17,608 nucleotides of DNA, taken from NCBI GenBank assembly GCA_910588165.1, contig CAJUOR010000034.1, positions 1-17,608 on the forward strand, in the 5' to 3' direction. Made by a program: the position numbers and the translations under genes. Below the pieces are notes generated by a model, which had not been told where the DNA came from, did no database searches, and saw only the letters and a program-made list of their open reading frames with translations. Positions 1 through 7,388 of this stretch are shown one piece after another. The stretch comes from an uncultured Thomasclavelia sp. (lineage in GTDB: Bacteria > Bacillota_I > Bacilli_A > Erysipelotrichales > Coprobacillaceae). The number at the start of each line of letters is the position of its first letter. The first letter of the stretch is position 1.

Positions 1-741
1 AGGGTGTAATGGATGCAAGAATAATTCTTCTGATTCTGCTAACTCCACAATACGTCCTTTGTGAATAACTGCAATACGGTCAGAAATAAAGCGAACGACT
101 GACAAGTCATGAGCAACGAATAAATAAGTTAAATTCTTTTCTTTTTTCAACTTATTCAATAAGTTCAAGACCTGAGCACGAATAGATACGTCTAAGGCTG
201 AAATAGGTTCGTCTGCAATGACAAATTCAGGATCCATAATCAAAGCACGGGCAATCCCGATACGTTGACGTTGCCCACCTGAGAATTCATGTGGGAAACG
301 AGAAGCGAATTCCGGTAATAAGCCAACTTCTCTTAAAGCATCTTGGACTTTATTTTTTCTATCTTCTTCATCTTTATAAAGATGGAAGTTATATAAACCT
401 TCCGAAATGATATAATCAATTTTAGCACGTTCATTCAAAGAAGCCATCGGATCTTGGAAAATCATTTGAATTTTTTGAATGACTTCACGGTCTAATTTTT
501 TATCAATTTTACCATTGATTTTCTTTCCGTTAAAGATAATTTCACCCTTGCTAGTAGGGTTGATACGAATAATCGCACGTCCGATAGTTGTTTTACCTGA
601 ACCGGATTCACCAACTAGCGAAAATGTTTCACCACGATAGATTTTGAAGTTGACATCATCAACAGCCACAAATTCACGACGACCATTCTTAAATGTGATT
701 TGAAGGTCCTTGACCTCTAATAAAACTTCTCTGTTTTCCAT
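1..741 (-). CDS. oppF: Oligopeptide ABC transporter ATPase OppF (partial, 3' end outside window)
   Basis: Second ATP-binding subunit of the oligopeptide importer; it forms an ATPase heterodimer with OppD on the cytoplasmic face of the OppBC channel. I translated it from the raw sequence: 247 codons open to the window edge, starting at an ATG (739-741) preceded by GGAGG. Visible motifs are Walker A GESGSGKT (residues 44-51), a Q-loop in MIFQDP, the ABC signature FSGGQRQR, Walker B with DEP followed by SALDVS, and the H-loop in VAHDLS. The visible end, LHPLHP, is the usual HPYT region just before the C-terminal oligopeptide-transporter extension, so roughly 60-80 residues are missing. Its start lies 13 bp after the oppD stop, which makes it the last visible gene of oppBCDF. 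OppF rather than OppD is inferred from gene order and motif style. Confidence 0.95.
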   Translation of the reverse strand, partial: MENREVLLEVKDLQITFKNGRREFVAVDDVNFKIYRGETFSLVGESGSGKTTIGRAIIRINPTSKGEIIFNGKKINGKIDKKLDREVIQKIQMIFQDPMASLNERAKIDYIISEGLYNFHLYKDEEDRKNKVQDALREVGLLPEFASRFPHEFSGGQRQRIGIARALIMDPEFVIADEPISALDVSIRAQVLNLLNKLKKEKNLTYLFVAHDLSVVRFISDRIAVIHKGRIVELAESEELFLHPLHP

Positions 742-754
742 AGTCAATCCTCCT

Positions 755-1792
755 CTATCCTTTCAATTTCTCTCTTAATTTTTGAATCGCACGCGGTGTT
801 TCAAATTCAGGCGCGCGAGGATCCAACAACCAAGTTTTCGCTTTATGAGTTGGTGATACATCGAAATATGGCGGATTTTCGATAAAATCAATTTTCAAAG
901 CATGACGATTACGTGGTGCAAAAGCGTCCCCTTTGATTTCTTGATATAAGTTTGGTGGTGTACCTTCAATTGTTGATAAAGGTTCCCCTTTAACACCTAA
1001 CTGTGGTAATGATGATAACAATGCCCAAGTATAAGGATGTCTTGCATCATAGAAGATTTCTTCGGCATTACCTACTTCAACAATTTCGCCGGCATACATA
1101 ACCGCAACACGATCGGCAACGTTCGCTACAACACCTAAATCGTGGGTAATGTAGATAACTGTCATGCCCATCTCTTTTTGTAAATTACGAATCAAATCCA
1201 AAATCTGAGCCTGAATAGTTACATCTAAGGCAGTTGTAGGTTCATCACAGATTAAGATTTTTGGGAAACAAGCAGCGGCAATAGCGATAACAACACGCTG
1301 ACGCATACCACCGGAGAATTGGTGAGGGTATTGATTGTAACGATTAGCAGCATCTGTGATACCAACCTTCTCTAACATTTCAATAGCCATTTGTTTAGAT
1401 TCTTCACCTTTAATTCCTTGGTGAAGCTCAATAACTTCACGAATTTGTTCACCAATTACTTTTAATGGGTTTAATGAAGTCATTGGATCTTGGAATACCA
1501 TGGCAATCTTTTTACCACGAATTTTTAACCAATCTGTTTCTTTAGTGTATTTAGCAATATCTACACCTTCAAATGTAATTGAACCACCAGTAATTGAACC
1601 ATTGTTATCTAACATACCGATGAATGATTTTGTGAATACAGATTTACCTGATCCTGATTCACCAACAATCGCCAATGTTTCACCTTCATATAAGTCCAAT
1701 GAACATTTACGAATAGGTTTTAAGAATTTTCCACGCATAGAGAACGTGATTTCGATATCTTTAGCCGATAAAATAGGTTTTCTTTCCATCAA
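755..1792 (-). CDS. oppD: Oligopeptide ABC transporter ATPase OppD
   Basis: First ATPase subunit of the oligopeptide permease, powering import through OppBC. The 345 residues contain Walker A GESGSGKS (44-51), Q-loop Q101, signature SGGMRQ (160-165), Walker B ILICDEP (179-185, catalytic E184) and H-loop H217. Residues from about 265 form the C-terminal oligopeptide/dipeptide transporter domain. In many OppD/DppD proteins the FAPRC segment holds a conserved Cys cluster; here it reads FAPRN and no cysteine follows, as I recall for the streptococcal/lactobacillal AmiE-like branch. The gene starts 12 bp after the oppC stop behind an AGGAGG ribosome binding site. MM- at the start leaves one codon of ambiguity. 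Confidence 0.95.
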   Translation of the reverse strand: MMERKPILSAKDIEITFSMRGKFLKPIRKCSLDLYEGETLAIVGESGSGKSVFTKSFIGMLDNNGSITGGSITFEGVDIAKYTKETDWLKIRGKKIAMVFQDPMTSLNPLKVIGEQIREVIELHQGIKGEESKQMAIEMLEKVGITDAANRYNQYPHQFSGGMRQRVVIAIAAACFPKILICDEPTTALDVTIQAQILDLIRNLQKEMGMTVIYITHDLGVVANVADRVAVMYAGEIVEVGNAEEIFYDARHPYTWALLSSLPQLGVKGEPLSTIEGTPPNLYQEIKGDAFAPRNRHALKIDFIENPPYFDVSPTHKAKTWLLDPRAPEFETPRAIQKLREKLKG

Positions 1793-1804
1793 ATTGTCCT
1801 CCTT

Positions 1805-2731
1805 TTAAACGTGATTTCTTGGATCAGAAGCATCTGAGAATGCATTTCCTGCAAGATAGAATGAAATGGTAATAATTGATACAATCAATGTAGGGAAAAT
1901 CAACAAGTAAGGGAAATCTTGAAATTTTGTACGACCTTGTGATAACAATTTACCTAATGAGGGAATTGTATCAGGTAAGCCTAATCCCAAATATCCTAAG
2001 GTTACTTCTTGAGAAATAACTTGTGGCACCATCAACGCCATACGTAAGATAACAACTGATACCAGATAAGGAATCAAGTTTTTAGAAATCATACGATACA
2101 ATGGTGTACCTAAACAACGAGAAGCTAAGTTATATTCACGGTCACGAATCATAAATACTAAGTTACGAACGTTACGTGCCATAGCTAACCAACCTGTCGC
2201 ACATAAAGCAATACATAATGTCATAAAACCTTGCTTCATGATATAAGTTAATAAGATTAAGTAGATTGTTTGTGGAACGTTAGCGATAACGTTATATAAT
2301 TCTGTAAAGAATCTGTCAGTTGCACGAACGTATCCCCAGATACAACCGATAACTACACCGAAAGCAACACAGAATAATGTAACGACACCGGCGATTTCCA
2401 ATGATAAAGTTGTTCCGTACCATGTACGTGCCCACATATCACGTCCTAATGTATCTGTCCCGAACCAATAAGTTGCATTCGGAGATAATAATTTATCAGC
2501 ACGGTTGATTTGTTCCATATCAAATCTTGCAAAAGTATCTGCCGCAAATGCGAAGACTGTCAATGCAATCATTGTGAAGACCAAAAACATCGCTAATTTA
2601 TTTTTTGAAAATGTTCTGAAAACCGAACGCCAATAAGAATATTCTGAATAACCTGTTCTTTCTGCGTCTTCGGCATCAAATTCTGCAAAGGTAAATAATT
2701 CTTGTTGTGTTAACTCTTGTTTATTTTCCAT
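1805..2731 (-). CDS. oppC: Oligopeptide ABC transporter permease OppC
   Basis: Inner-membrane permease subunit that pairs with OppB. The 308 residues have a cytoplasmic N-terminal tail of about 45 residues, a first membrane helix at about 47-65, an extracytoplasmic stretch with the OppC/DppC hallmark YWFGTDTLGRD (88-98), and then five more hydrophobic segments. The EAA coupling loop that docks on the ATPases is at about 200-220 (ASRCLG...LIP). The C-terminus ends with the typical G..FSDASDPR signature. The ATG overlaps the oppB stop by one base (TAATG), and its GGAGG lies inside the end of oppB, so translation is very likely coupled and OppB and OppC are made in equal amounts. Confidence 0.96.
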   Translation of the reverse strand: MENKQELTQQELFTFAEFDAEDAERTGYSEYSYWRSVFRTFSKNKLAMFLVFTMIALTVFAFAADTFARFDMEQINRADKLLSPNATYWFGTDTLGRDMWARTWYGTTLSLEIAGVVTLFCVAFGVVIGCIWGYVRATDRFFTELYNVIANVPQTIYLILLTYIMKQGFMTLCIALCATGWLAMARNVRNLVFMIRDREYNLASRCLGTPLYRMISKNLIPYLVSVVILRMALMVPQVISQEVTLGYLGLGLPDTIPSLGKLLSQGRTKFQDFPYLLIFPTLIVSIITISFYLAGNAFSDASDPRNHV

Positions 2732-3678
2732 TAACGTGAACCTCCTTTGCTATCAATTGAAATACGTGGATCGATTAACATCATCAGGATATCTCCTAAG
2801 AATACACCGATAATACCCACTGCTGAATATACTAAGATAATAATCTGAACTAAGTTGTTATCCTGTTTTGTTGTTGCTTGGACAAGCAAGTTACCCATAC
2901 CAGGAATCGCATATAATTCTTCTACTAATAAAGAGCCACCAATTGTCATTAAGAAGCTGACTGGCAAATATTGAGCCATTGGTACGAATGCATTTCTTAA
3001 TACGTGTTTATACATAATATTTTTATATGGTAAGCCTTTTGCTCTAGCTAATTTGATATAATCTTTATTTAATTCATCAACCATATAACGACGAATCCAT
3101 AACGCATAGCCGGCAATTCCACCTAATGCCATAGAAACAACCGGTAAGATCCAAGAAATAGGTTGTTCTTGTGAATAACGCATTGGTAAATCAAACCATT
3201 TACTTACGAATACTTGGATAAAGAAATAGTAAACTAATGGTGGTACAGAGTTAATAAAGATAATATAACCTGTTCCTAATGAGTCGCCGAATTTACCTTT
3301 GTGACTAGCCTGCATAACCCCCATAGCAATACCGAAGATTAAGCTCAATACAGTTGCCACTAAACCAAAAGCAGCTGATACCGGAATCTTTTGGGCCATG
3401 ATAGTTGTAACCGGAACATCAATTTGAATTTTCATAGAAGTTCCTAAGTTCCCTTGGGCTAATTGTCCAAAGAAATTGAATAACTGTATTAAAGGCGGTT
3501 CGGTTAATCCCATAACCTCCAACTTACGTTGAACCATCTCAGGCGACATCTTCTGATACTCTTCTGCACTGAAGTAACCTTCAACCGGCATTAAGCGCAT
3601 CAATAAGAAGACTGCTGTTACAATGATTAAAACCGTAAGTAGAGATTGAAGCAAACGTTTAACTGTGTATTTAAGCAT
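2731..3678 (-). CDS. oppB: Oligopeptide ABC transporter permease OppB
   Basis: Membrane permease subunit forming the peptide channel with OppC. The 315 residues start with the classical OppB/DppB segment (Y..KRLLQSLLTVLIIV) as the first helix, followed by a large extracytoplasmic loop (about 32-95) with GNLGTS, and then five further helices. The EAA loop is at about 204-230 (YIKLARAKG...HVLRNA). VEELYAIPGMG (252-262) and the terminal LIDPRI are family signatures. The start is supported by a purine-rich AAGGGGGAG ribosome binding site. It is the first gene after the 484-bp spacer that separates it from oppA and has a promoter candidate about 115 bp upstream. Confidence 0.96.
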   Translation of the reverse strand: MLKYTVKRLLQSLLTVLIIVTAVFLLMRLMPVEGYFSAEEYQKMSPEMVQRKLEVMGLTEPPLIQLFNFFGQLAQGNLGTSMKIQIDVPVTTIMAQKIPVSAAFGLVATVLSLIFGIAMGVMQASHKGKFGDSLGTGYIIFINSVPPLVYYFFIQVFVSKWFDLPMRYSQEQPISWILPVVSMALGGIAGYALWIRRYMVDELNKDYIKLARAKGLPYKNIMYKHVLRNAFVPMAQYLPVSFLMTIGGSLLVEELYAIPGMGNLLVQATTKQDNNLVQIIILVYSAVGIIGVFLGDILMMLIDPRISIDSKGGSR

Positions 3679-3792
3679 TCTTTCTCCCCCTTTGCTCAGA
3701 TTTAATCTGAATCAATATTTTTGCTTGTTTTAACACTGAAGACTCGTATCTTCTATATATAAACCAACAATAGCGTGTAGTTTATGTTTTAT

Positions 3793-3821
3793 AGTTTAAT
3801 ATTCTTTCCGTTCAATGTCAA
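3793..3821 (-). promoter_or_regulatory. Promoter candidate for oppBCDF
   Basis: On the minus strand a perfect -35 TTGACA (3821-3816) is followed by a 17-bp spacer and TAAACT (3798-3793), four of six matches to the -10 consensus. Transcription would start near 3786 and give a leader of about 110 nt before oppB. A 7-bp inverted repeat, TTCCGTT (3806-3812) and AACGGAA (3831-3837), brackets the -35 and could be an operator. A second small palindrome, TCAGATT-T-AATCTGA (3696-3710), sits just upstream of the oppB ribosome binding site. Confidence 0.6.
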
Positions 3822-4111
3822 CTGTTTTTTAACGGAAAAAGACACATTTTTCGCATTATATTTAGGATTTTATTTCCTTTTTGCCTAAAAAAGCATGAAA
3901 TCCCGTAAATCATAAGAAAATCATGATTTTTTTTACTAATTTTAGAAATTCACCTTTTAGCAATGAATGCGCATTCATTAAATATTTTTCATATTTTCAA
4001 TAAAGATAAATTTATTACTTACCATTTTCAATTTTTCATAAAATTTACCTATTCTTTAAATAATGGTGATTATAAGAAAATATCTAAAAAAAACAAATGT
4101 ATAAAACTGTT
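3822..4111. other. oppA-oppB intergenic spacer without a gene
   Basis: Very AT-rich stretch between the oppA terminator and the oppB promoter. I see no coding region with a ribosome binding site. It holds two palindromes: AAAATCATGATTTT (3917-3930) and the 18-bp AATGAATGCGCATTCATT (3962-3979). The open frame that crosses into the oppA 3' end on the plus strand is antisense to oppA and has no gene-like features. Confidence 0.6.
3962..3979. repeat. Perfect 18-bp palindrome, possible operator
   Basis: AATGAATGCGCATTCATT is self-complementary over all 18 bases and stands out in otherwise AT-only surroundings. It lies about 140 bp upstream of the oppB promoter and about 130 bp beyond the oppA terminator. 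The shape (ATGAATG arms meeting at a central CG) resembles operators of dimeric TetR-type repressors. Which protein binds it, if any, cannot be read from the window. Confidence 0.45.
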
Positions 4112-4146
4112 AAAAAAAACGAAAAGGTGGACAAAACCACCTTTTC
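4112..4146 (-). terminator. Intrinsic terminator after oppA
   Basis: A perfect 10-bp stem, GAAAAGGTGG (4121-4130) with CCACCTTTTC (4137-4146) and a 6-nt loop, starts 17 bases past the oppA stop and is followed on the minus strand by GTTTTTTTTA. This is a strong Rho-independent terminator. Partial readthrough would let oppA be made in excess over oppBCDF, as is common for binding-protein-dependent importers. Confidence 0.9.
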
Positions 4147-4162
4147 TAGCTAGTTCAAAAGC

Positions 4163-5980
4163 TTATTTAATTAAACCTCTTTCTTTACGTTCGTCCATCC
4201 AAGCAGTTCTCATATCTGCAAGTTCATCAGCAGTTAATGCATGATCAGATAATTCGATTCTCTTGTAACGGTATTCAGCACCACCAGTTAAGCTGTAAGT
4301 TCTTGAATATGGATTGTAAGCGGCCATTTTATAAACTGATCCAGCCTGGTAAAGAGGGATAACATAAGCATGTTCTAATAAATATGCTTCAGCTTCAGCA
4401 AATAAGTTGTAACGTTTATCTACATCTTTAGTTTCAGCATCTGCTTTAGCTACTAATTCATTGAACTCAGGTAAATTCCAGTGAGAGTAACCTTGAGTAT
4501 CAGGTCTCTTAGAGTTGTTCATGTAACCATCTTCTAAGAATGTGAACAATATGTTGATTGGGTCCATGTAATCAGGAATCCATCCGGCTCCACCCATAGA
4601 GTGTAAGTGTTTATAAGTTACTTCTTGATTGAAACTTTGAGAGTATGTTCCTAATTCAACAGTCACTTCATCAGGGAAAGCAGCTTCCATATCTGCTTTT
4701 AATACTTCTGCAGATTGAGCACCTGTTTCATTTCCTGATCTGTAATAGAAATGTAATTCAACTGGGAAAGTCACACCTTCTTTAGCTAATTCTTCTTTAG
4801 CTTTTGCCATGTAATCTGCTGCTGCTGTTGGATCGTAATGATCTTCATGGAATTTCTTCAATGCAGGTAATTGAGTGTAGTCAGTACCATCGCTTGTGAA
4901 GAATGTGTTAGGAGAAATGTAAGTGTAAGTGTAGATACCTTCAGGATCTAATGGATCTGTAATTTCTACATAACCTTTACGATCCCAACCATGGTATAAA
5001 GCCTTACGGAAGTTTTCGTTGTTGATAGCTTTTTGTGTATTTTCATTAGCTTCCATGTTGTTTAAGAACATAACGTATGCACATGCAAGCGGTTCTGATT
5101 TATACATATATTCGTTACCATTACGATCTTCTGCAGTTGGCTGAGTACCAGCTAATTCACAGTGAGATAATTCTCCACGTTCAAATAATTCTTTTGTAGA
5201 TTCTTTATCTTTAACCGCAATTGATTCAATTGTGTCAACTTTTACGTTTTCAGCATCCCAATAACCTTCGTTTTTAGAGAAAACTTTTTTGTTATCGTTT
5301 GTGTATTCGCTCATTAAATAAGCACCACTGTATAAGATAGTATCTGGGCTGTTACCGAATTTATCGCCTACTTCTTTAAGGAAGTCAGCATTTGCTGGCC
5401 AGAATGAAGAGTAAATCAATACAGATTCAAAGAAAGGCACACCTTTTTTCATTGTGTATTGAATTGTCTTGTCATCAAGAGCCTTAATTCCTACTTTACT
5501 GAAATCAGTAATTTTACCATCATGGTATTCTTCCGCACCTTTAATGTTAGAAGTAGCCATTTCGTAACATACAGAAGCGTTTTCCGGATTTAAAACCCAT
5601 TCCATTCCTGTAATGAAATCTTGAGCTTTGATTGGAGCATATACAGATCCATCTTTCTTATACCAATTAAGACCATCTCTTAATTTGAAAGTCCAAACAG
5701 TATAATCGTCATTGTGTTCGTATGATTCTGCTAAATCAGGAACATACTCACCGTACTCATTTGTGTCAAGTAACCCACTCATTAAGTTAACTAAAACACG
5801 TGTGTTGTTTGTAGCACCTTGATTCAAATAGTTCCAAGTTGTAACATCGCCACCACCGGCAATGAAGAAATCTTTGAAAGTCGTTGTGCTATATTCAGTG
5901 TCAATTGTAGAACTACTACCGCACGCTGTTAACATCATGCCTGCAGCAAGTAGTGTAGTTAACATCTTTTTCATAAGCAT
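4163..5980 (-). CDS. oppA: Oligopeptide-binding lipoprotein OppA (SBP family 5)
   Basis: Extracytoplasmic receptor that captures peptides and delivers them to OppBCDF. The 605-residue product has a lipoprotein signal: charged MLMKK, a hydrophobic core and the lipobox LTAC with Cys20 as the lipid-modified residue, followed by a GSSS linker. The rest matches family 5 solute-binding proteins: LAESYEHNDDYTVWTFKLRDGLNW near residue 85 is the standard conserved stretch, AGWIPDYMDP is typical of the peptide-binding group, and PLYQAGSVY near the C-terminus is also characteristic. The start is supported by AAAGGAGG five bases upstream; the second ATG (codon 3) is possible but spaced less well. The gene has its own promoter and terminator, separate from oppBCDF. 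The exact peptide preference cannot be told. Confidence 0.95.
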   Translation of the reverse strand: MLMKKMLTTLLAAGMMLTACGSSSTIDTEYSTTTFKDFFIAGGGDVTTWNYLNQGATNNTRVLVNLMSGLLDTNEYGEYVPDLAESYEHNDDYTVWTFKLRDGLNWYKKDGSVYAPIKAQDFITGMEWVLNPENASVCYEMATSNIKGAEEYHDGKITDFSKVGIKALDDKTIQYTMKKGVPFFESVLIYSSFWPANADFLKEVGDKFGNSPDTILYSGAYLMSEYTNDNKKVFSKNEGYWDAENVKVDTIESIAVKDKESTKELFERGELSHCELAGTQPTAEDRNGNEYMYKSEPLACAYVMFLNNMEANENTQKAINNENFRKALYHGWDRKGYVEITDPLDPEGIYTYTYISPNTFFTSDGTDYTQLPALKKFHEDHYDPTAAADYMAKAKEELAKEGVTFPVELHFYYRSGNETGAQSAEVLKADMEAAFPDEVTVELGTYSQSFNQEVTYKHLHSMGGAGWIPDYMDPINILFTFLEDGYMNNSKRPDTQGYSHWNLPEFNELVAKADAETKDVDKRYNLFAEAEAYLLEHAYVIPLYQAGSVYKMAAYNPYSRTYSLTGGAEYRYKRIELSDHALTADELADMRTAWMDERKERGLIK

Positions 5981-6023
5981 ATTTTCCTCCTTTTTCTTAT
6001 TTTTGAACTAGCTTACATGTACT

Positions 6024-6052
6024 AATATATCCAAAACCATAATCAATGTCAA
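6024..6052 (-). promoter_or_regulatory. Promoter of oppA
   Basis: TTGACA (6052-6047), a 17-bp spacer and TATATT (6029-6024) on the minus strand form a near-consensus sigma-A promoter. Transcription would start near 6017, about 37 nt upstream of the oppA ATG, a normal short leader. Confidence 0.8.
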
Positions 6053-6124
6053 TGTTTTTTTGAATAAAAATCATTTTTTTGTTAATATTTTTGTGAAAAA
6101 TCGCAAAATTATAAATACGTTTCC

Positions 6125-6139
6125 CATTTTCAGAAGTTT
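6125..6139. promoter_or_regulatory. CodY-box-like sequence between oppA and tmcAL
   Basis: CATTTTCAGAAGTTT matches the CodY consensus AATTTTCWGAAAATT at 12 of 15 positions. It lies about 75 bp upstream of the oppA -35 and about 50 bp upstream of the tmcAL -10. CodY represses peptide permeases in several Firmicutes when branched-chain amino acids are plentiful, so the site makes sense for oppA. The distance is large for direct repression, and I do not know that this organism has CodY. Confidence 0.3.
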
Positions 6140-6169
6140 TGTTGTAAATTGTGACAAATAATAAGCATT

Positions 6170-6196
6170 TTGTTTATTTTGAAAATATGTTATAAT
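6170..6196 (+). promoter_or_regulatory. Promoter of tmcAL (extended -10)
   Basis: A perfect TATAAT (6191-6196) preceded by TGT makes an extended -10 element. The -35 region (around TTGTTT at 6170-6175) is poor, as is common for extended -10 promoters. Transcription would begin near 6203, and the AAAGGAGGG ribosome binding site ends about eight bases before the ATG at 6229. Confidence 0.7.
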
Positions 6197-6228
6197 GGGC
6201 TTGTTCGTGTTTAAAGGAGGGCAATTAA

Positions 6229-7365
6229 ATGAAAATATGTGGTATCATTGTTGAATATAACCCTATGACTAATGGGCATCTATATCATATTCAACAAGCA
6301 AAGAAACTGTGCCAGCCTGACTTATTAGTCGCTATCATGTCGGGAAATTTTACACAAAGAGGTGAACCGGCTATCGTGGATAAATGGCAAAGAAGCAAAG
6401 CCGCCATCTTAAATGGCGTAGATCTTGTCATCGAATTACCTTTTGCCTTTGCTTGCGAGAGTGCCGATTACTTCGCTCAAGGAGCAATCGAAATTCTCAA
6501 AGCCTTGCACACCGATACCATTGTCTTTGGTACTGAAACATTGACACCGCAAATTTTAGAGAAACTTTTAGAAAAACTTCAAACCAAGACCTACCAAACC
6601 GATGTTGAACAGTTCATGAAACAAGGCTACAGTTACCCTCAAGCAACAGCTAAGGCTTTTAAAACACATGATATTTTCATGCCTAATGACTTATTGGGAC
6701 TTGCTTATGCCAAGGAAATTGCCAAACAGCAAGCTAACATCAATATCATGACTATTCAGCGTACTAACCATTATCACGATAATATCGAAGGCAGCAGCGC
6801 CTCTAGTCTAAGACAACGCCTACACCATGGACAATCTATTTTGGATTTATCTCCTATGACTTGCACAGGCTATCTTCATCATAGTGAAGAATTATTTGAA
6901 CCCCTCTATCAAAAACTCATGTTAACAGATGCCAAAGCTTTAGCTAAAATTCATTTAGTCAGTGAAGGGATTGAAGCTAGGTTAAAAGAAAAAATTCAAA
7001 CGGCAACTTCGATGGAAGATTTTCTAAATAAAGTTAAAACTCGCCGTTACACATCACCTCGCTTATTGCGAACTTTTGTCCATATTTTAATCAATGATCA
7101 ATCTAGTCCCAGAGAAGAACAACATATAGGCTATATTAGAATTCTAGGTGCCAGTCGCAAAGGTCAAAAGGCTTTGCGTCAATTAAAAAAGCAAACAAGC
7201 CTACCTATCATCAGTAACTTCAAAGATATCACTCACCCTCATTTAGATTTAGAATTACAAGTTGCAAAGCTCTATGCCCTTGCCTACCCGATAAGCCAAA
7301 GGCAGCATATCATTCAACAAGAATATGCCACACCACCATATCTTGAAACAAAAGAAAACGTCTGA
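6229..7365 (+). CDS. tmcAL: tRNA(Met) cytidine acetate ligase TmcAL (YlbM family)
   Basis: Family members use ATP and acetate to acetylate the wobble cytidine (C34) of elongator tRNA-Met, which keeps it from misreading Ile codons. The 378-residue protein starts with the family's nucleotidyltransferase-like ATP site: GIIVEYNP (5-12), then MTNGH (13-17) where the Bacillus protein has FHNGH, then MSGNFTQRGEPA (about 38-49), K52-W, and GVDLVIELPFAFACESADYFA. GSSASSLR near residue 190 is the second conserved patch. B. subtilis TmcAL is about 415 residues, so this one is slightly short at the C-terminus. It is transcribed alone, divergent from oppA, and its TGA lies inside the terminator stem shared with pheT. 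The function is transferred from the family. Confidence 0.9.
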   Translation: MKICGIIVEYNPMTNGHLYHIQQAKKLCQPDLLVAIMSGNFTQRGEPAIVDKWQRSKAAILNGVDLVIELPFAFACESADYFAQGAIEILKALHTDTIVFGTETLTPQILEKLLEKLQTKTYQTDVEQFMKQGYSYPQATAKAFKTHDIFMPNDLLGLAYAKEIAKQQANINIMTIQRTNHYHDNIEGSSASSLRQRLHHGQSILDLSPMTCTGYLHHSEELFEPLYQKLMLTDAKALAKIHLVSEGIEARLKEKIQTATSMEDFLNKVKTRRYTSPRLLRTFVHILINDQSSPREEQHIGYIRILGASRKGQKALRQLKKQTSLPIISNFKDITHPHLDLELQVAKLYALAYPISQRQHIIQQEYATPPYLETKENV

Positions 7366-7385
7366 CAACTCATCAGACGTTTTTT
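7351..7385. terminator. Bidirectional terminator between tmcAL and pheT
   Basis: A perfect 11-bp stem AAAACGTCTGA (7355-7365) with TCAGACGTTTT (7373-7383), loop CAACTCA, ends in TTTTTT on the plus strand and CGTTTTCTTTTG on the minus strand. It can therefore stop both tmcAL and pheT transcripts. The 5' arm includes the tmcAL stop codon, so the stem lies partly inside the coding sequence. Confidence 0.9.
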
Positions 7386-7388
7386 AGC

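Noticed and set aside
755..1792. Possible defect in OppD because the usual C-terminal cysteine cluster is absent
   Set aside because: All ATPase motifs are intact, and the same Cys-free FAPR(N/S) ending is, as I recall, normal in the streptococcal/lactobacillal OppD branch.
3963..4244. Plus-strand ORF of 93 codons overlapping the oppA 3' end
   Set aside because: No ribosome binding site, AT-driven composition, runs through the oppA terminator and antisense to oppA; treated as a chance frame.
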